From Ectopseudomonas chengduensis (GTDB lineage Bacteria; Pseudomonadota; Gammaproteobacteria; Pseudomonadales; Pseudomonadaceae), in contig NZ_FMZQ01000011.1 of NCBI RefSeq assembly GCF_900102635.1, forward strand, positions 1-64,000: a stretch of 64,000 nt of DNA, in the 5' to 3' direction. The position numbers and the translations under genes were made by a program. This document shows, in pieces, positions 46,001 to 53,804 of this stretch. How positions within the stretch are numbered: position 1 is the first letter of the stretch; the number at the start of each line of letters is the position of its first letter. The notes beneath the pieces were generated by a model that was given only the letters and a program-made list of their open reading frames with translations, made no database searches and was not told where the DNA came from.

Positions 46001-46654
46001 GCCATGGCCGTCGCCGAAAATCTGTACCTCGACATGTCGCGCCTGATCGACGAAACGCTCGAGGAACACCCCGGCATCGCTGAAGAATTGCTCGCCCATG
46101 CGCTTGACGCTTTCATAGGCGCTTTCCAGTGCGGCGGCGTCGCTGCAACGGGTCAGACCGATGCCGCCACCGCCTGCGGTGGTCTTGAGCATCACCGGGT
46201 AGCCGATGCTGTCAGCGGCGCTCAGCGCTTCTTCCAGGCTTTGCAGCAGGCCGGTACCCGGCGCCATCGGCACCTGGGCCTGGGCGGCCAGTTCACGAGC
46301 ACGGTGTTTGAGGCCGAACTCACGAATCTGCTCGCCAGTCGGGCCGACGAAGGCAATGCCGGCAGCTTCACAGGCATCGGCGAACTCGGCGCTTTCCGAG
46401 AGAAAGCCATAACCGGGGTAGATCGCCTGGGCGCCGGTTTCTTGCGCAGCGGCGAGAATCTTGTCTATACGCAGGTAGCTGTCAGCCGGCTTGTCGCCGC
46501 CCAGGGCGATGGCGATATCGGCGTTGCGTACGTGCTGGGCATTGCGGTCGGCATCGGAGTAAACGGCGACGCTTTTGACGCCCAGGCGCTTGAGCGTGCG
46601 GATGGCGCGGACGGCGATCTCGCCACGGTTGGCGATCAGTACGGTATGGAACAT
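43025..46654 (-). CDS. uca: Urea carboxylase
   Basis: Biotin enzyme of 1209 residues making allophanate from urea, bicarbonate and ATP. Order of domains: biotin carboxylase (1 to about 450; ATP-grasp loop KTTAGGGGIGLTRC, EVNTRLQVEHPVTEM), KipI/KipA-like AHS2 and AHS1 domains (about 470-1080), biotinyl domain with Lys1170 in VVEAMKMELAV. It forms the urea amidolyase with the separate allophanate hydrolase encoded 15 bases upstream. AGGAAGGG precedes the start. No UAP (DUF1989) genes accompany it, unlike many bacterial clusters. Confidence 0.95.
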   Translation of the reverse strand: MFHTVLIANRGEIAVRAIRTLKRLGVKSVAVYSDADRNAQHVRNADIAIALGGDKPADSYLRIDKILAAAQETGAQAIYPGYGFLSESAEFADACEAAGIAFVGPTGEQIREFGLKHRARELAAQAQVPMAPGTGLLQSLEEALSAADSIGYPVMLKTTAGGGGIGLTRCSDAAALESAYESVKRMGEQFFSDAGVFLERFVDQARHVEVQIFGDGHGRVAALGERDCSLQRRNQKVVEETPAPNLPQATRERLHAAAVQLGESVSYRSAGTVEFIYDAARDDFYFLEVNTRLQVEHPVTEMVTGLDLIECMLRVAAGDALDWPALDRAPQGAAIEVRIYAEDPLKNFQPSPGVLTDVHFPDDVRVDGWVSTGSEVSAFYDPMIAKLIVHAGTRAEAISKLQKALGETRLHGIASNLDYLRQVVADERFAKGEVWTRLLDSFTFKASVIEVLEPGTYSSVQDYPGRLGYWDIGVPPSGPMDDFAFRLANRIVGNAAEAAGLEFTLQGPTLRFHSDALIALTGADCPATLDDAPVAYWQPIEVKAGQVLKLGRALSGCRTYLAVRNGLDVPLYLGSRSTFALGQFGGHAGRTLRTADMLAISQPELPACTTPAPVAPPQAAHPSLIPSYGTIWNIGVLYGPHGAPDFFTTEAIEEFFAAEWEVHYNSNRLGVRLSGPKPSWARADGGEAGLHPSNVHDCEYAIGAINFTGDFPVILTKDGPSLGGFVCPVTIAKAELWKVGQVKPGDKLRFHPIGFQQAQSLEQAQLGSIEALAAISAVTLPAPSLQPDATVSATVLAELPAAGSRPRAVYRQAGDAYILLEYGDNVLDLALRLRVHLLMEALKAEPLRGLEELAPGVRSLQLRYDSRVLHQRTLLEHLLRLERQLGDVAELKVPTRIVHLPMAFEDSATLAAVERYRETVRSEAPWLPNNVDFIQRANGLESREEVRDILFDASYLILGLGDVYLDAPCAVPLDPRHRLLSSKYNPARTFTAEGTVGIGGMYMCIYGMDSPGGYQLVGRTLPIWNKYVKNAQFENGQPWLLRFFDQVRFYPVSEAELDEFREAFREGRAQIRIEQSEFDFAAHNRFIADNAADIEAFQRQQKAAFDAEVELWKDDDPSAAQALSAMADDDADVDGHLVAAEMSGSVWKVLVEPGQHVEAGTPLLVVEAMKMELAVTAPVAGTVKSLRCAPGKAVTPGDALLLLTPNEAA

Positions 46655-46669
46655 TGGGCTATCCCTTCC

Positions 46670-48478
46670 TCAGTTCTTGGCGGCGTGTAGGCTGGCGATA
46701 TAGGCGCGCCAACCACCAAAGCTGGTGATGTCACGGGCGCCATCCAGCGCGTAGGGCTCGCAGATAAAACCCTTGACCCAGCGGCCGTCGGCCAGCTCCA
46801 GGTTGCCGATACCGAGCGGTGGCGGGATCTCGGCGACGAACTCGCCGAAGCGCGCCTGCGGTACGTCCCACAGCTCGACGATGATCTCGGCGCCATCTTC
46901 GGCGACCCGCGCCAGACCTGGCTTCGGCGGTACAGTGCCGGGCAGAGCAAAGAGGCGATAGCTGGAAGTGCTGGTGGTCTGCTCCACCAGTACTGCATCA
47001 CGCGTGGTGAGCTGGAAGTTCAGCGGCATACCGGTGAGGTGTGCGCCGACCACGGCGACACGGATGCAGCCCGGCGCCGGCTTGTCGTTGGCGGCTTGTG
47101 CGGGCAGCGGTTTGCCGGTTGCGCCCAGCGGCAGGTCGACAGTCTGCTGCCAGCGCTGGCCGAAGGCTGCCAGTGCCTGGTCATGCCAGGCCGGGGCGAG
47201 CAGGGTGATGCCGGCTGGCAGACCGTCGGCGCGCAGCCCTGCCGGCACGGCGAGGGCAGACAGGTCGGCGAGGTTGGTGAAGTTGGTGTAGGTGCCGAAC
47301 TGGCTGTTGAACAGCACCGGTTCGGCCTCCATCTCGGACAGGGTGCGGATGGTCGGCGAGGTCGGCACCACCATGGCGTCGAAGCCGGCCAGGGCGTCGT
47401 TGATCACGCGGCTCAGTTCGGCGCGAATGTACTCGGCCTTGTAGGCGTCGCAGGCGCTGTACTTGTGGCCGTTGTCGACGATGCCGCGCACCACCGGGTT
47501 GATGTGTTCGGGGTTCACGCCTTCCACCGCGACGGTGCGTTCGGCGACCCAGGGGCCGTAGTAAAGCTGCTCGGCCAGTTGCTGGAAGGGGGCGAAATCG
47601 ATCTCCACCAGCTCGGCGCCCAGGTCGCGCAGTTTGCTCAGGGCCGCCTCATAGACGGCCTGGTTCTGGCTGTCGCCGAAGAACTCGGGGTTGGCCGGCA
47701 CGGCCATGCGCGGCTGGGCCGGCATGCCGACCTTGGTGCTGTTCGGGTTCTTGCGGCTGTAGGCATCGGCGGCGTCATAGCCGCCAGCGATGTTGGCCAC
47801 GGCCAGGGCATCGCTGACGGTCAGGGCGAACACCGAGATGCAGTCGACCGTGCGGCAGGCCGGCACCAGGCCGGTGTTGGGCAGCCAGCCCTTGGTCGGC
47901 TTGAGCCCGACGATATTGTTGAAACCCGCCGGCACGCGGCCCGAACCTGCGGTATCGGTACCCAGCGAGAAGGGCACCAGGCCACGGGCGACCACACTGG
48001 CTGAACCGGAGCTGGAACCGCCGCTGACGTAAGCCGGGTTGAAGCTGTTGGGCACCGCGCCGTGAGGCGAACGGGTGCCGACCAGGCCGGTGGCGAACTG
48101 GTCGAGGTTGGTCTTGCCAATGAGGATGGCGCCGGCGGCGCGCAGGCGCATGACCACGGTAGCGTCGGCCTGGGCCTGATAGGCGAACTCGGGGCAGGCG
48201 GCGGTGGTCGGCCAGCCGGCGGCGTCGATATTGTCCTTGATGGCAAAGGGCACGCCGTACAGCAGCAGCTTGTTCAGATCGCCGGCTGCACCTTCCAGCG
48301 CGCTTGCCAGGGCATCGAGCTGGGCATCGAGCTGCGCTTCGCTGGCCAGGGCGATCCAGGCGCTGTCATCAGTGCGCAGTTCCCGGCGCAGGGCATGCAG
48401 CAGTTCGGCAGGGGATTGGCCGTCGCGGTAAGCCTGTTGCCACTGCGCGAGGGTGAAAGCGATAGGTGCGTTGGACAT
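46670..48478 (-). CDS. atzF: Allophanate hydrolase
   Basis: Amidase-signature enzyme of 602 residues, hydrolysing allophanate to two ammonia and carbon dioxide. Catalytic Lys81 in FAIKDNID, Ser pair in GGSSSGSASVVA and GTDTAGSGRVPA. A C-terminal domain (about 470-602) is typical of AtzF/DUR1 and ends in GGWRAYIASLHAAKN. First gene of the operon, just after a sigma-54-type promoter. An ATG 15 bases upstream (48493) is an alternative start; neither has a good ribosome site. Confidence 0.95.
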   Translation of the reverse strand: MSNAPIAFTLAQWQQAYRDGQSPAELLHALRRELRTDDSAWIALASEAQLDAQLDALASALEGAAGDLNKLLLYGVPFAIKDNIDAAGWPTTAACPEFAYQAQADATVVMRLRAAGAILIGKTNLDQFATGLVGTRSPHGAVPNSFNPAYVSGGSSSGSASVVARGLVPFSLGTDTAGSGRVPAGFNNIVGLKPTKGWLPNTGLVPACRTVDCISVFALTVSDALAVANIAGGYDAADAYSRKNPNSTKVGMPAQPRMAVPANPEFFGDSQNQAVYEAALSKLRDLGAELVEIDFAPFQQLAEQLYYGPWVAERTVAVEGVNPEHINPVVRGIVDNGHKYSACDAYKAEYIRAELSRVINDALAGFDAMVVPTSPTIRTLSEMEAEPVLFNSQFGTYTNFTNLADLSALAVPAGLRADGLPAGITLLAPAWHDQALAAFGQRWQQTVDLPLGATGKPLPAQAANDKPAPGCIRVAVVGAHLTGMPLNFQLTTRDAVLVEQTTSTSSYRLFALPGTVPPKPGLARVAEDGAEIIVELWDVPQARFGEFVAEIPPPLGIGNLELADGRWVKGFICEPYALDGARDITSFGGWRAYIASLHAAKN

Positions 48479-48493
48479 GCTTAGAGATTCCAT

Positions 48494-48505
48494 CTTGTAT
48501 CCAAG
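48494..48505. promoter_or_regulatory. Candidate GntR operator at the atzF start
   Basis: CTTGTATCCAAG is a palindrome that differs by one base from the CTTGTATACAAG-like operators of FCD-type GntR regulators. It would lie at about +3 to +14 of the sigma-54 transcript, where a bound repressor would block elongation or initiation. The GntR gene is in this operon. Inferred. Confidence 0.4.
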
Positions 48506-48519
48506 TTGGAATCGCTAGA

Positions 48520-48534
48520 GCAATGAGGATGCCA
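48520..48534 (-). promoter_or_regulatory. Sigma-54 promoter of the atzF-uca-gntR-urt operon
   Basis: On the minus strand TGGCATCCTCATTGC, followed by T, matches TGGCACG-N4-TTGCW except at two positions, with GG-N10-GC spacing intact. Start predicted near 48508. The AT-rich upstream stretch with three CTTATAA motifs and a palindromic half-site-like TGCA...TGGTGCA 100 bases upstream are consistent with enhancer control. Confidence 0.6.
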
Positions 48535-48629
48535 GGTCTTATAAAGCCTTATTTTTCAGTTGCTTATAAGTTTTATAAGGCGCGAGAAAAGGGCTGGGCT
48601 GGTTGCAATGCACCGAGCTAGAGCGTTGT

Positions 48630-48646
48630 TGCAAGCATATGGTGCA
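48630..48646. promoter_or_regulatory. Candidate NtrC binding site upstream of atzF
   Basis: TGCAAGCATATGGTGCA has the 17-base spacing of NtrC sites (TGCACY-N5-TGGTGCA); the right half is perfect, the left half matches in TGCA only. It lies about 100 bases before the sigma-54 element. Single weak site. Confidence 0.35.
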
Positions 48647-48657
48647 GAAGCAGCGGC

Positions 48658-48680
48658 GTAGCCCGGATGAAATCCGGGGC
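48658..48680 (+). repeat. Single GTAGCCCGGAT repeat
   Basis: GTAGCCCGGATGAAATCC and following bases, same family as 9138-9196. It lies between marC and the atzF promoter region; no other feature is seen in 48535-48702. Confidence 0.75.
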
Positions 48681-48702
48681 AGGTCATACGCTTATCGCGG
48701 CG

Positions 48703-49296
48703 TTAGGGCACCAGGTAATTCTTCACCCCGGTGAAGATGATCTGCGCGGCCAGGGCGCAGACGAACAAGCCCATCAAACGGCTGACGATCTGCAGCCCCT
48801 GGTCGCCGAGCAGGCGCTCGAACTGGTTGGACAGGTACAGCACCACGCCCACGGTGAGGCTGGCGAGGAAGATCGCCGCCACGGCCACCAGCTTATCGTC
48901 CCAGTGCGGCTGGCTGGCGCCCATCAGCAGCAGGGCGCCGATGGTGCCGGGGCCGACCGTCAGCGGAATGGCCAACGGTACGATGGTCACGTCCTGCTGC
49001 ACGTTGTCTGTCTGCACCGCCGACTTGCCCTGGGCCATGCCGAGGGCGGAGATGAACAGCACCGAGCCCGCGCCGATACGGAAGGCGTCGATGGTGATGC
49101 CGAACAGGGTGAAGATGTGCTTGCCGAACAGGTACAGCAGCACGCTGGCGATCAGCGTGGCCAGCGCCACTTTCCAGGCCAGGCGCTTGCGCTCCTTGAG
49201 GGTGTAGCCGCGACTGAGGCCGATAAAGCAGGAGAGGACGAAGAAGGGGCTGTAGAGCACCAGCATCTTCAAGTACAGGCTGAACAACTCGGACAT
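48703..49296 (-). CDS. MarC family membrane protein
   Basis: Inner-membrane protein of 197 residues with six hydrophobic segments, family UPF0056/MarC, function unknown. Family signatures are VPLAIPLTVGPGTIGALLLMG and SRLMGLFVCALAAQIIFTGVKN. It follows retS on the same strand, as in PAO1. The open frame extends upstream, but residues before MSELFSLYLKML are out of family and come from a repeat region. Confidence 0.87.
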   Translation of the reverse strand: MSELFSLYLKMLVLYSPFFVLSCFIGLSRGYTLKERKRLAWKVALATLIASVLLYLFGKHIFTLFGITIDAFRIGAGSVLFISALGMAQGKSAVQTDNVQQDVTIVPLAIPLTVGPGTIGALLLMGASQPHWDDKLVAVAAIFLASLTVGVVLYLSNQFERLLGDQGLQIVSRLMGLFVCALAAQIIFTGVKNYLVP

Positions 49297-49326
49297 GGGG
49301 CGCTCGTTTGAGATGGGGGGACTGAG

Positions 49327-49431
49327 GTAGGGCGGATCGGAGCGCCGACCGCTCGTAGCGAAGCGAACAGTCCGCCGCTCTTCGTCACAGCGCAAATCCA
49401 GCGGCGTACTGCTTCGCGAGTACGCCCTACG
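49327..49431. repeat. GTAGGGCGGAT...CGCCCTACG repeat overlapping the retS stop
   Basis: Outer inverted ends (GTAGGGCGGA, TACGCCCTAC) bound a stretch with internal short palindromes. On the minus strand the GTAG head contains the TAG stop of retS. It also fills the gap between retS and marC. Confidence 0.75.
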
Positions 49432-52213
49432 ATACCTCGCGCTGGCGACGCAGTTCGCGCTCGGCGATCCAGTGCTCGATCAGCTCGCGCAGTTGCGACA
49501 GCTCCACCGGCTTGGACATGTGCCCGTCCATGCCGACGGCACGCGCACGTTCCTTGTGTTCGCTGAGTATGTGCGCGGTCAGCGCCACCACCGGCGTGCG
49601 CGGGCGCTTCTCGCTCTTTTCCCAGGCACGCAGCTGTTCGGTGGCAGAGAAACCGTCTAGCACCGGCATCTCGCAGTCCATCAGCACCAGGTCGTAGGGC
49701 TGTGCCTTCATCGCGCTGAGGGCTTCCTCGCCGTTGCTGGCAGTGTCCGGCTTGAGGTTGAGCTTGCCGAGCATGCCGCGAATCACCTTGGTGGAGATGC
49801 TGTTGTCTTCGGCCACCAGGATGCGGAAGTCGGCCGGCACGTTCAGTGGTGTGCTCACCGGCGTCGGTGCGGCTTGGGCGGGGGTGTCGTTGGGGCGCTG
49901 GGCCAGCTCGTCGGCCAGGGTGGTCTTGAGTGTGTAGCCGGCCACCGGCTTGGCCAGGATGCGCTTGATCCCGGCGTTACGTGCGATCACCTTGCTCGGC
50001 GCGTTGCTGATGCCGGTGAGCATGATGATCAGAATGTCGTGATTGAGGCTCGGGTCTTCCTTGATCTTGGCGGCCAGCTGCATGCCGGTCATGCCGGGCA
50101 TGTCCTGGTCGAGCAGCACCGCGTCGAAGTATTCACGCATGTGTGCCTTGGTGCGCAGCAGGGCCAGGGCCTCCTTGCCGGAGGGCACGGCGCTGACCTG
50201 CATGCCCCAGGCATTGCACTGCTGCATCAGCACCTTGCGGCAGGTGTCGTTGTCGTCCACCACCAGCAGGCGTGCACCCTGCAGCGGGCTGTCCAGGTCG
50301 GTTTCCGGCTGTTCCAGGCGGGCGGCGTCCAGCGGCAGGGTCAGCCACAGGGTCGTGCCCTGGTTGCCGCTGCCCTGGATGCCGAACTCGCCGCCCATCA
50401 GGCGTACCAGTTGGCGCGCGATGATCAGGCCGAGACGCCCGCCCAGGCGGGTGGCAGAAAGGAAGTCGCGGCTCTGCAGTTCGGCGTTGAGCAGGGCGTC
50501 GCGCTCTTCCGCCAGCAGCGGTCGGCCGCTGTCCTGCACGGCGATGCGCAGGCGGTGCTGGCCGTCGCTGCTGTCGAGTGCGGCGACCAGCAGGATCTCG
50601 CCCTCGTCGGTCTGCTTGAAGGCATTGTCCAGCAGGCTGAGCAGGGCCTGGCGCAGGCGCGTCGGGTCACCGCTGATCACACGCGGCACCTGCGGCTGGA
50701 TGAAGCTGATCAGCTCCACGCGCTGTTGTTCGGCCTTGGCGCGGAAAATGTCGAGGCAGTCCTCGATCAGCGCACCGAGATCGAACTGCACGTCGTCCAG
50801 CTCGATCTGCCCGGATTCCAGCTTGGAAATGTCGAGGATTTCGTTGATCAGGGTGAGCAGCTCGTTGCCCGAACTGTGGATGGTCTGCACGTAGTCACGC
50901 TGCTTGGCCGACAGCGGCGTGCCCAGCAGCAACTCGGTCATGCCCAGTACACCGTTCATCGGTGTGCGGATCTCATGGCTGATCTTGGCCAGGAACTCGG
51001 CCTTGGCCTTCAGCTCGGCGCTGCTGGCGGCCAGGGCGGTGCTTTCCTGCAGGGTGTCGCGCTGGATCTGCCGCTGCCGTTCGGTCAGCGACACGCTGAG
51101 AATCAGGCCGGCCAGGGTGGCAACGCTGAACACGCCCAGTACCAGCCAGCCCGGATTGAGCTGATCGAAGCCGAGCAGCACCGGCACGAAGAAGCCGAAG
51201 CCCAGGTTGAACACCAGCATGCCTATGGTGATCAGGCGTGCCGGCTGATAACCGGCGCGCCAGTGCCGGCTGCTCACCAGCAGTAGATTGATTGCACTCA
51301 GGGCCACCAGCAGGTAGACCAGCGAGCTGAACCAGAACAATCCGGTGACGGCGATACACAGGGCGTAGACCAGTATCAGCAGGGCATTGCCCTGCAGCAG
51401 GCGGTTGAGTGGGCTGCGCTGCACGGGGGTGCCGTGCATGAAGCTCAGGCCAAAGGCCAAGGCGCTGAAGGCGGCGAACAGCGCGGAGAGGTCGGCGATC
51501 AATGACTGGTTGTAGCCCAGGCTGGGTAGCCACTGGGCGAAAATGCCGAGGTTGGCCGACGAGCACACGGCCAAGCCGATGTTCACCCCGGCCAGCCATA
51601 GGCCGCTGGCACTGCGGCTGTAGATGAAGCGGATGAGGTTGTACAGGGTCAGCAGCAGCAGAGCACCGAACAGCATGCCGTAGAGATAGGCGGGTTTTTC
51701 CAGGCTGACCAGTTCGGCCTGATCCATCACTTTGAACCAGGTCATCAGCGGGTGGTTGGAGGTCAGGCGGACATAGGCGACGCGGGCCTGGCCGTCATTG
51801 GGCAACGGCATCAGATAGAAGCGCGACGGCAGCGGTCGCGAATCCAGCGGCATGGCCTCGCCGGTGTGCAGATTCTGCTCCAGCACACCGTCTCTCAGCA
51901 GGTAGTAATCGAGGTACTGCACCCGCGGCGAGAATATCCACAACCAGGCGGGTTGCTGCTGCGGTGCGAACTCCGCACGCAGCCAGACAGCGTGATCACT
52001 GGGCGGGAAAGTAAAGGACTGTTTGCTGAGGGGTTTGAACTGCTGGCGCTGGGCGCGGACTTCTTCGAGGCCCAGGCGGGCGCTGGCGTCGACCAGATAG
52101 GACCAGCTGTGCGCGCTTGGCGGGACCGAGTTCGCACTGGCTGTCAGCGCAAGGCTGAGAAACAGCATGCTGGCGAGTAGTCCGATGGCAATCCTGAGCC
52201 GGCGCACGGGCAA
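49427..52213 (-). CDS. retS: Hybrid sensor kinase RetS
   Basis: Membrane regulator of 928 residues that controls the switch between planktonic, virulent and biofilm states by forming heterodimers with GacS. Order: signal (1-27), 7TMR-DISMED2 periplasmic domain (about 40-170), seven helices (about 185-385), HisKA with His413 in ISHEIRTPMNG, an HATPase in which the G1 box reads DSGRP instead of DxGxG, then two receivers with Asp702 (LLDQDMPGM) and Asp846 (LMDCEMPVL). The degenerate ATPase fits RetS acting through GacS rather than by its own kinase activity. It follows purD as in PAO1. Confidence 0.93.
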   Translation of the reverse strand: MPVRRLRIAIGLLASMLFLSLALTASANSVPPSAHSWSYLVDASARLGLEEVRAQRQQFKPLSKQSFTFPPSDHAVWLRAEFAPQQQPAWLWIFSPRVQYLDYYLLRDGVLEQNLHTGEAMPLDSRPLPSRFYLMPLPNDGQARVAYVRLTSNHPLMTWFKVMDQAELVSLEKPAYLYGMLFGALLLLTLYNLIRFIYSRSASGLWLAGVNIGLAVCSSANLGIFAQWLPSLGYNQSLIADLSALFAAFSALAFGLSFMHGTPVQRSPLNRLLQGNALLILVYALCIAVTGLFWFSSLVYLLVALSAINLLLVSSRHWRAGYQPARLITIGMLVFNLGFGFFVPVLLGFDQLNPGWLVLGVFSVATLAGLILSVSLTERQRQIQRDTLQESTALAASSAELKAKAEFLAKISHEIRTPMNGVLGMTELLLGTPLSAKQRDYVQTIHSSGNELLTLINEILDISKLESGQIELDDVQFDLGALIEDCLDIFRAKAEQQRVELISFIQPQVPRVISGDPTRLRQALLSLLDNAFKQTDEGEILLVAALDSSDGQHRLRIAVQDSGRPLLAEERDALLNAELQSRDFLSATRLGGRLGLIIARQLVRLMGGEFGIQGSGNQGTTLWLTLPLDAARLEQPETDLDSPLQGARLLVVDDNDTCRKVLMQQCNAWGMQVSAVPSGKEALALLRTKAHMREYFDAVLLDQDMPGMTGMQLAAKIKEDPSLNHDILIIMLTGISNAPSKVIARNAGIKRILAKPVAGYTLKTTLADELAQRPNDTPAQAAPTPVSTPLNVPADFRILVAEDNSISTKVIRGMLGKLNLKPDTASNGEEALSAMKAQPYDLVLMDCEMPVLDGFSATEQLRAWEKSEKRPRTPVVALTAHILSEHKERARAVGMDGHMSKPVELSQLRELIEHWIAERELRRQREVS

Positions 52214-52267
52214 AATCCTTCTAAATGAGTGGCCGGATTATAGCCAAGCATCTGCTCGCGGGAACAT

Positions 52268-52329
52268 GGTGCAGCCAGGCATTTTTAAGGCTTTTTGCTG
52301 GTAAAAGCCGCCTTTTACCGGGCTGCACC
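52268..52329. other. Nested hairpin between purD and retS
   Basis: Outer arms GGTGCAGCC (52268-52276) and GGCTGCACC (52321-52329) are perfect and enclose GGTAAAAG / CTTTTACC (52300-52307, 52312-52319). It begins 8 bases after the purD stop in transcription order. No terminal T-run follows the outer stem; transcript processing or partial termination is possible. Confidence 0.55.
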
Positions 52330-52336
52330 CTGTTTA

Positions 52337-53626
52337 TCAGTCCTCGCCGCGCTCGCGGGCGATGGCCCGATAGCCGATGTCGTTACGGTGGAACATGCCG
52401 TTCCAACGAATCTTCTCGGCCAGGCGGTAGGCTTGCTGCTGGGCATCGGCAACGCTGGCGCCGATGGCAGTGGCGCACAGAACGCGACCGCCAGCGGTAA
52501 CGATCTGGCCGTCCTTCAGTGCGGTACCGGCGTGGAACACCTTGCCGTCGAGCTTGGCGGCTTCATCCAGGCCCTCGATGACGTCACCCTTGGCGTAGTC
52601 GCCCGGGTAGCCACCGGCAGCCAGCACCACGCCTACGGTCGGACGCGGATCCCAGGTCGCTTCGACCTTGTCCAGCGCCTTGGCCAGGGCAGCCTCGACC
52701 AGCAGCACCAGGGAGCTTTCCAGGCGGCACATGATCGGCTGGGTTTCCGGGTCGCCGAAGCGGCAGTTGAACTCGATGACCTTGGGTTTGCCAGCCTTGT
52801 CGATCATCAGACCGGCATAGAGGAAACCGGTGTAGACGTTGCCTTCGCTGGCCATGCCGCGCACGGTCGGGTAGATCACCTCGTCCATCACGCGCTTGTG
52901 TACTTCGGCGGTGACTACCGGGGCTGGCGAGTAGGCGCCCATGCCGCCGGTATTCGGGCCGCTGTCGCCGTCGCCGACGCGCTTGTGGTCCTGGCTGGTG
53001 GCCATCGGCAGCACGTTCTCGCCGTCGACCATGACGATGAAGCTGGCTTCTTCGCCGTCGAGGAATTCCTCGATCACCACGCGCGAACCGGCTTCACCGA
53101 AGGCGTTGCCAGCGAGCATGTCGCGTACCGCGTCTTCGGCTTCCTGCAAGGTCATGGCGACGATCACGCCCTTGCCGGCGGCCAGGCCGTCGGCCTTGAT
53201 CACGATGGGCGCACCTTTCTCGCGCAGATAGGCCAGCGCCGGCTCGATCTCGGTGAAGTTCTGGTAGTCGGCAGTCGGGATCTTGTGACGCGCCAGGAAA
53301 TCCTTGGTGAAGGCCTTGGAGCCTTCCAGCTGGGCTGCGGCAGCGGTGGGGCCGAAGATGTCCAGTTTGCGGCTGCGGAACAGATCGACCACGCCTTTGA
53401 CCAGCGGCGCTTCCGGGCCGACGATGGTCAGTTGCACGTTCTTCTCGGCGAAATCGGCCAGCTCTTCGATGGCCAGCACGTCGATGGCGACGTTCTCACA
53501 CTTGGCTTCCACCGCAGTGCCGGCGTTGCCCGGGGCGACGAAGACCTTCTCGACGCGTTTGTCCTGCGCCACTTTCCAGGCCAGGGCGTGTTCGCGACCG
53601 CCGCTGCCGATGATCAGTACGTTCAT
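52337..53626 (-). CDS. purD: Phosphoribosylamine-glycine ligase
   Basis: Purine biosynthesis enzyme of 429 residues (GAR synthetase) joining glycine to phosphoribosylamine with ATP. GSGGREHALAW at the N-terminus, ATP-grasp loop KADGLAAGKGV and GFLYAGLM...VIEFNCRFGDPETQ are the family signatures. ATG 53626 has AGGAGA 5 bases upstream. It follows purH in the same direction with 178 bases containing a repeat and a nested hairpin. Confidence 0.96.
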   Translation of the reverse strand: MNVLIIGSGGREHALAWKVAQDKRVEKVFVAPGNAGTAVEAKCENVAIDVLAIEELADFAEKNVQLTIVGPEAPLVKGVVDLFRSRKLDIFGPTAAAAQLEGSKAFTKDFLARHKIPTADYQNFTEIEPALAYLREKGAPIVIKADGLAAGKGVIVAMTLQEAEDAVRDMLAGNAFGEAGSRVVIEEFLDGEEASFIVMVDGENVLPMATSQDHKRVGDGDSGPNTGGMGAYSPAPVVTAEVHKRVMDEVIYPTVRGMASEGNVYTGFLYAGLMIDKAGKPKVIEFNCRFGDPETQPIMCRLESSLVLLVEAALAKALDKVEATWDPRPTVGVVLAAGGYPGDYAKGDVIEGLDEAAKLDGKVFHAGTALKDGQIVTAGGRVLCATAIGASVADAQQQAYRLAEKIRWNGMFHRNDIGYRAIARERGED

Positions 53627-53644
53627 GGGGTTCTCCTGAGCGTT

Positions 53645-53665
53645 CCCGGATTTCATCCGGGCTAC
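53645..53665 (-). repeat. Single GTAGCCCGGAT repeat before purD
   Basis: Reverse-oriented copy of the 9138 family, 18 bases upstream of the purD start, in the transcribed leader or promoter region. Confidence 0.8.
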
Positions 53666-53710
53666 GTTCTACAAAATTCGAGGTCGCGATGAAGCCGGTA
53701 GATGCTAGGC

Positions 53711-53770
53711 GCCCCAGGTTTCGACAAGCGCAGTTGCCGACTGGCAATGAGCATTGGCGGAACCTGGGGC
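53711..53770. other. Nested hairpin between purH and purD
   Basis: Perfect 10-bp outer arms GCCCCAGGTT / AACCTGGGGC (53711-53720, 53761-53770) enclose an inner TTGCC / GGCAA hairpin (53734-53747). Lies after purH and before the purD promoter region. No T-run. Function unknown. Confidence 0.55.
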
Positions 53771-53804
53771 AACAACGCAGATGCCGGTTTCAGTGCGGCC
53801 GATT

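Noticed and set aside
44147..46690. Open frame of 847 codons on the plus strand opposite the urea carboxylase gene
   Set aside because: It mirrors the GC-rich third positions of uca, has no family motifs and no ribosome site; the minus-strand protein is complete and clearly recognisable.
53627..53804. Purine riboswitch before purD
   Set aside because: The nested hairpin lacks the three-way junction and conserved core of known purine aptamers.
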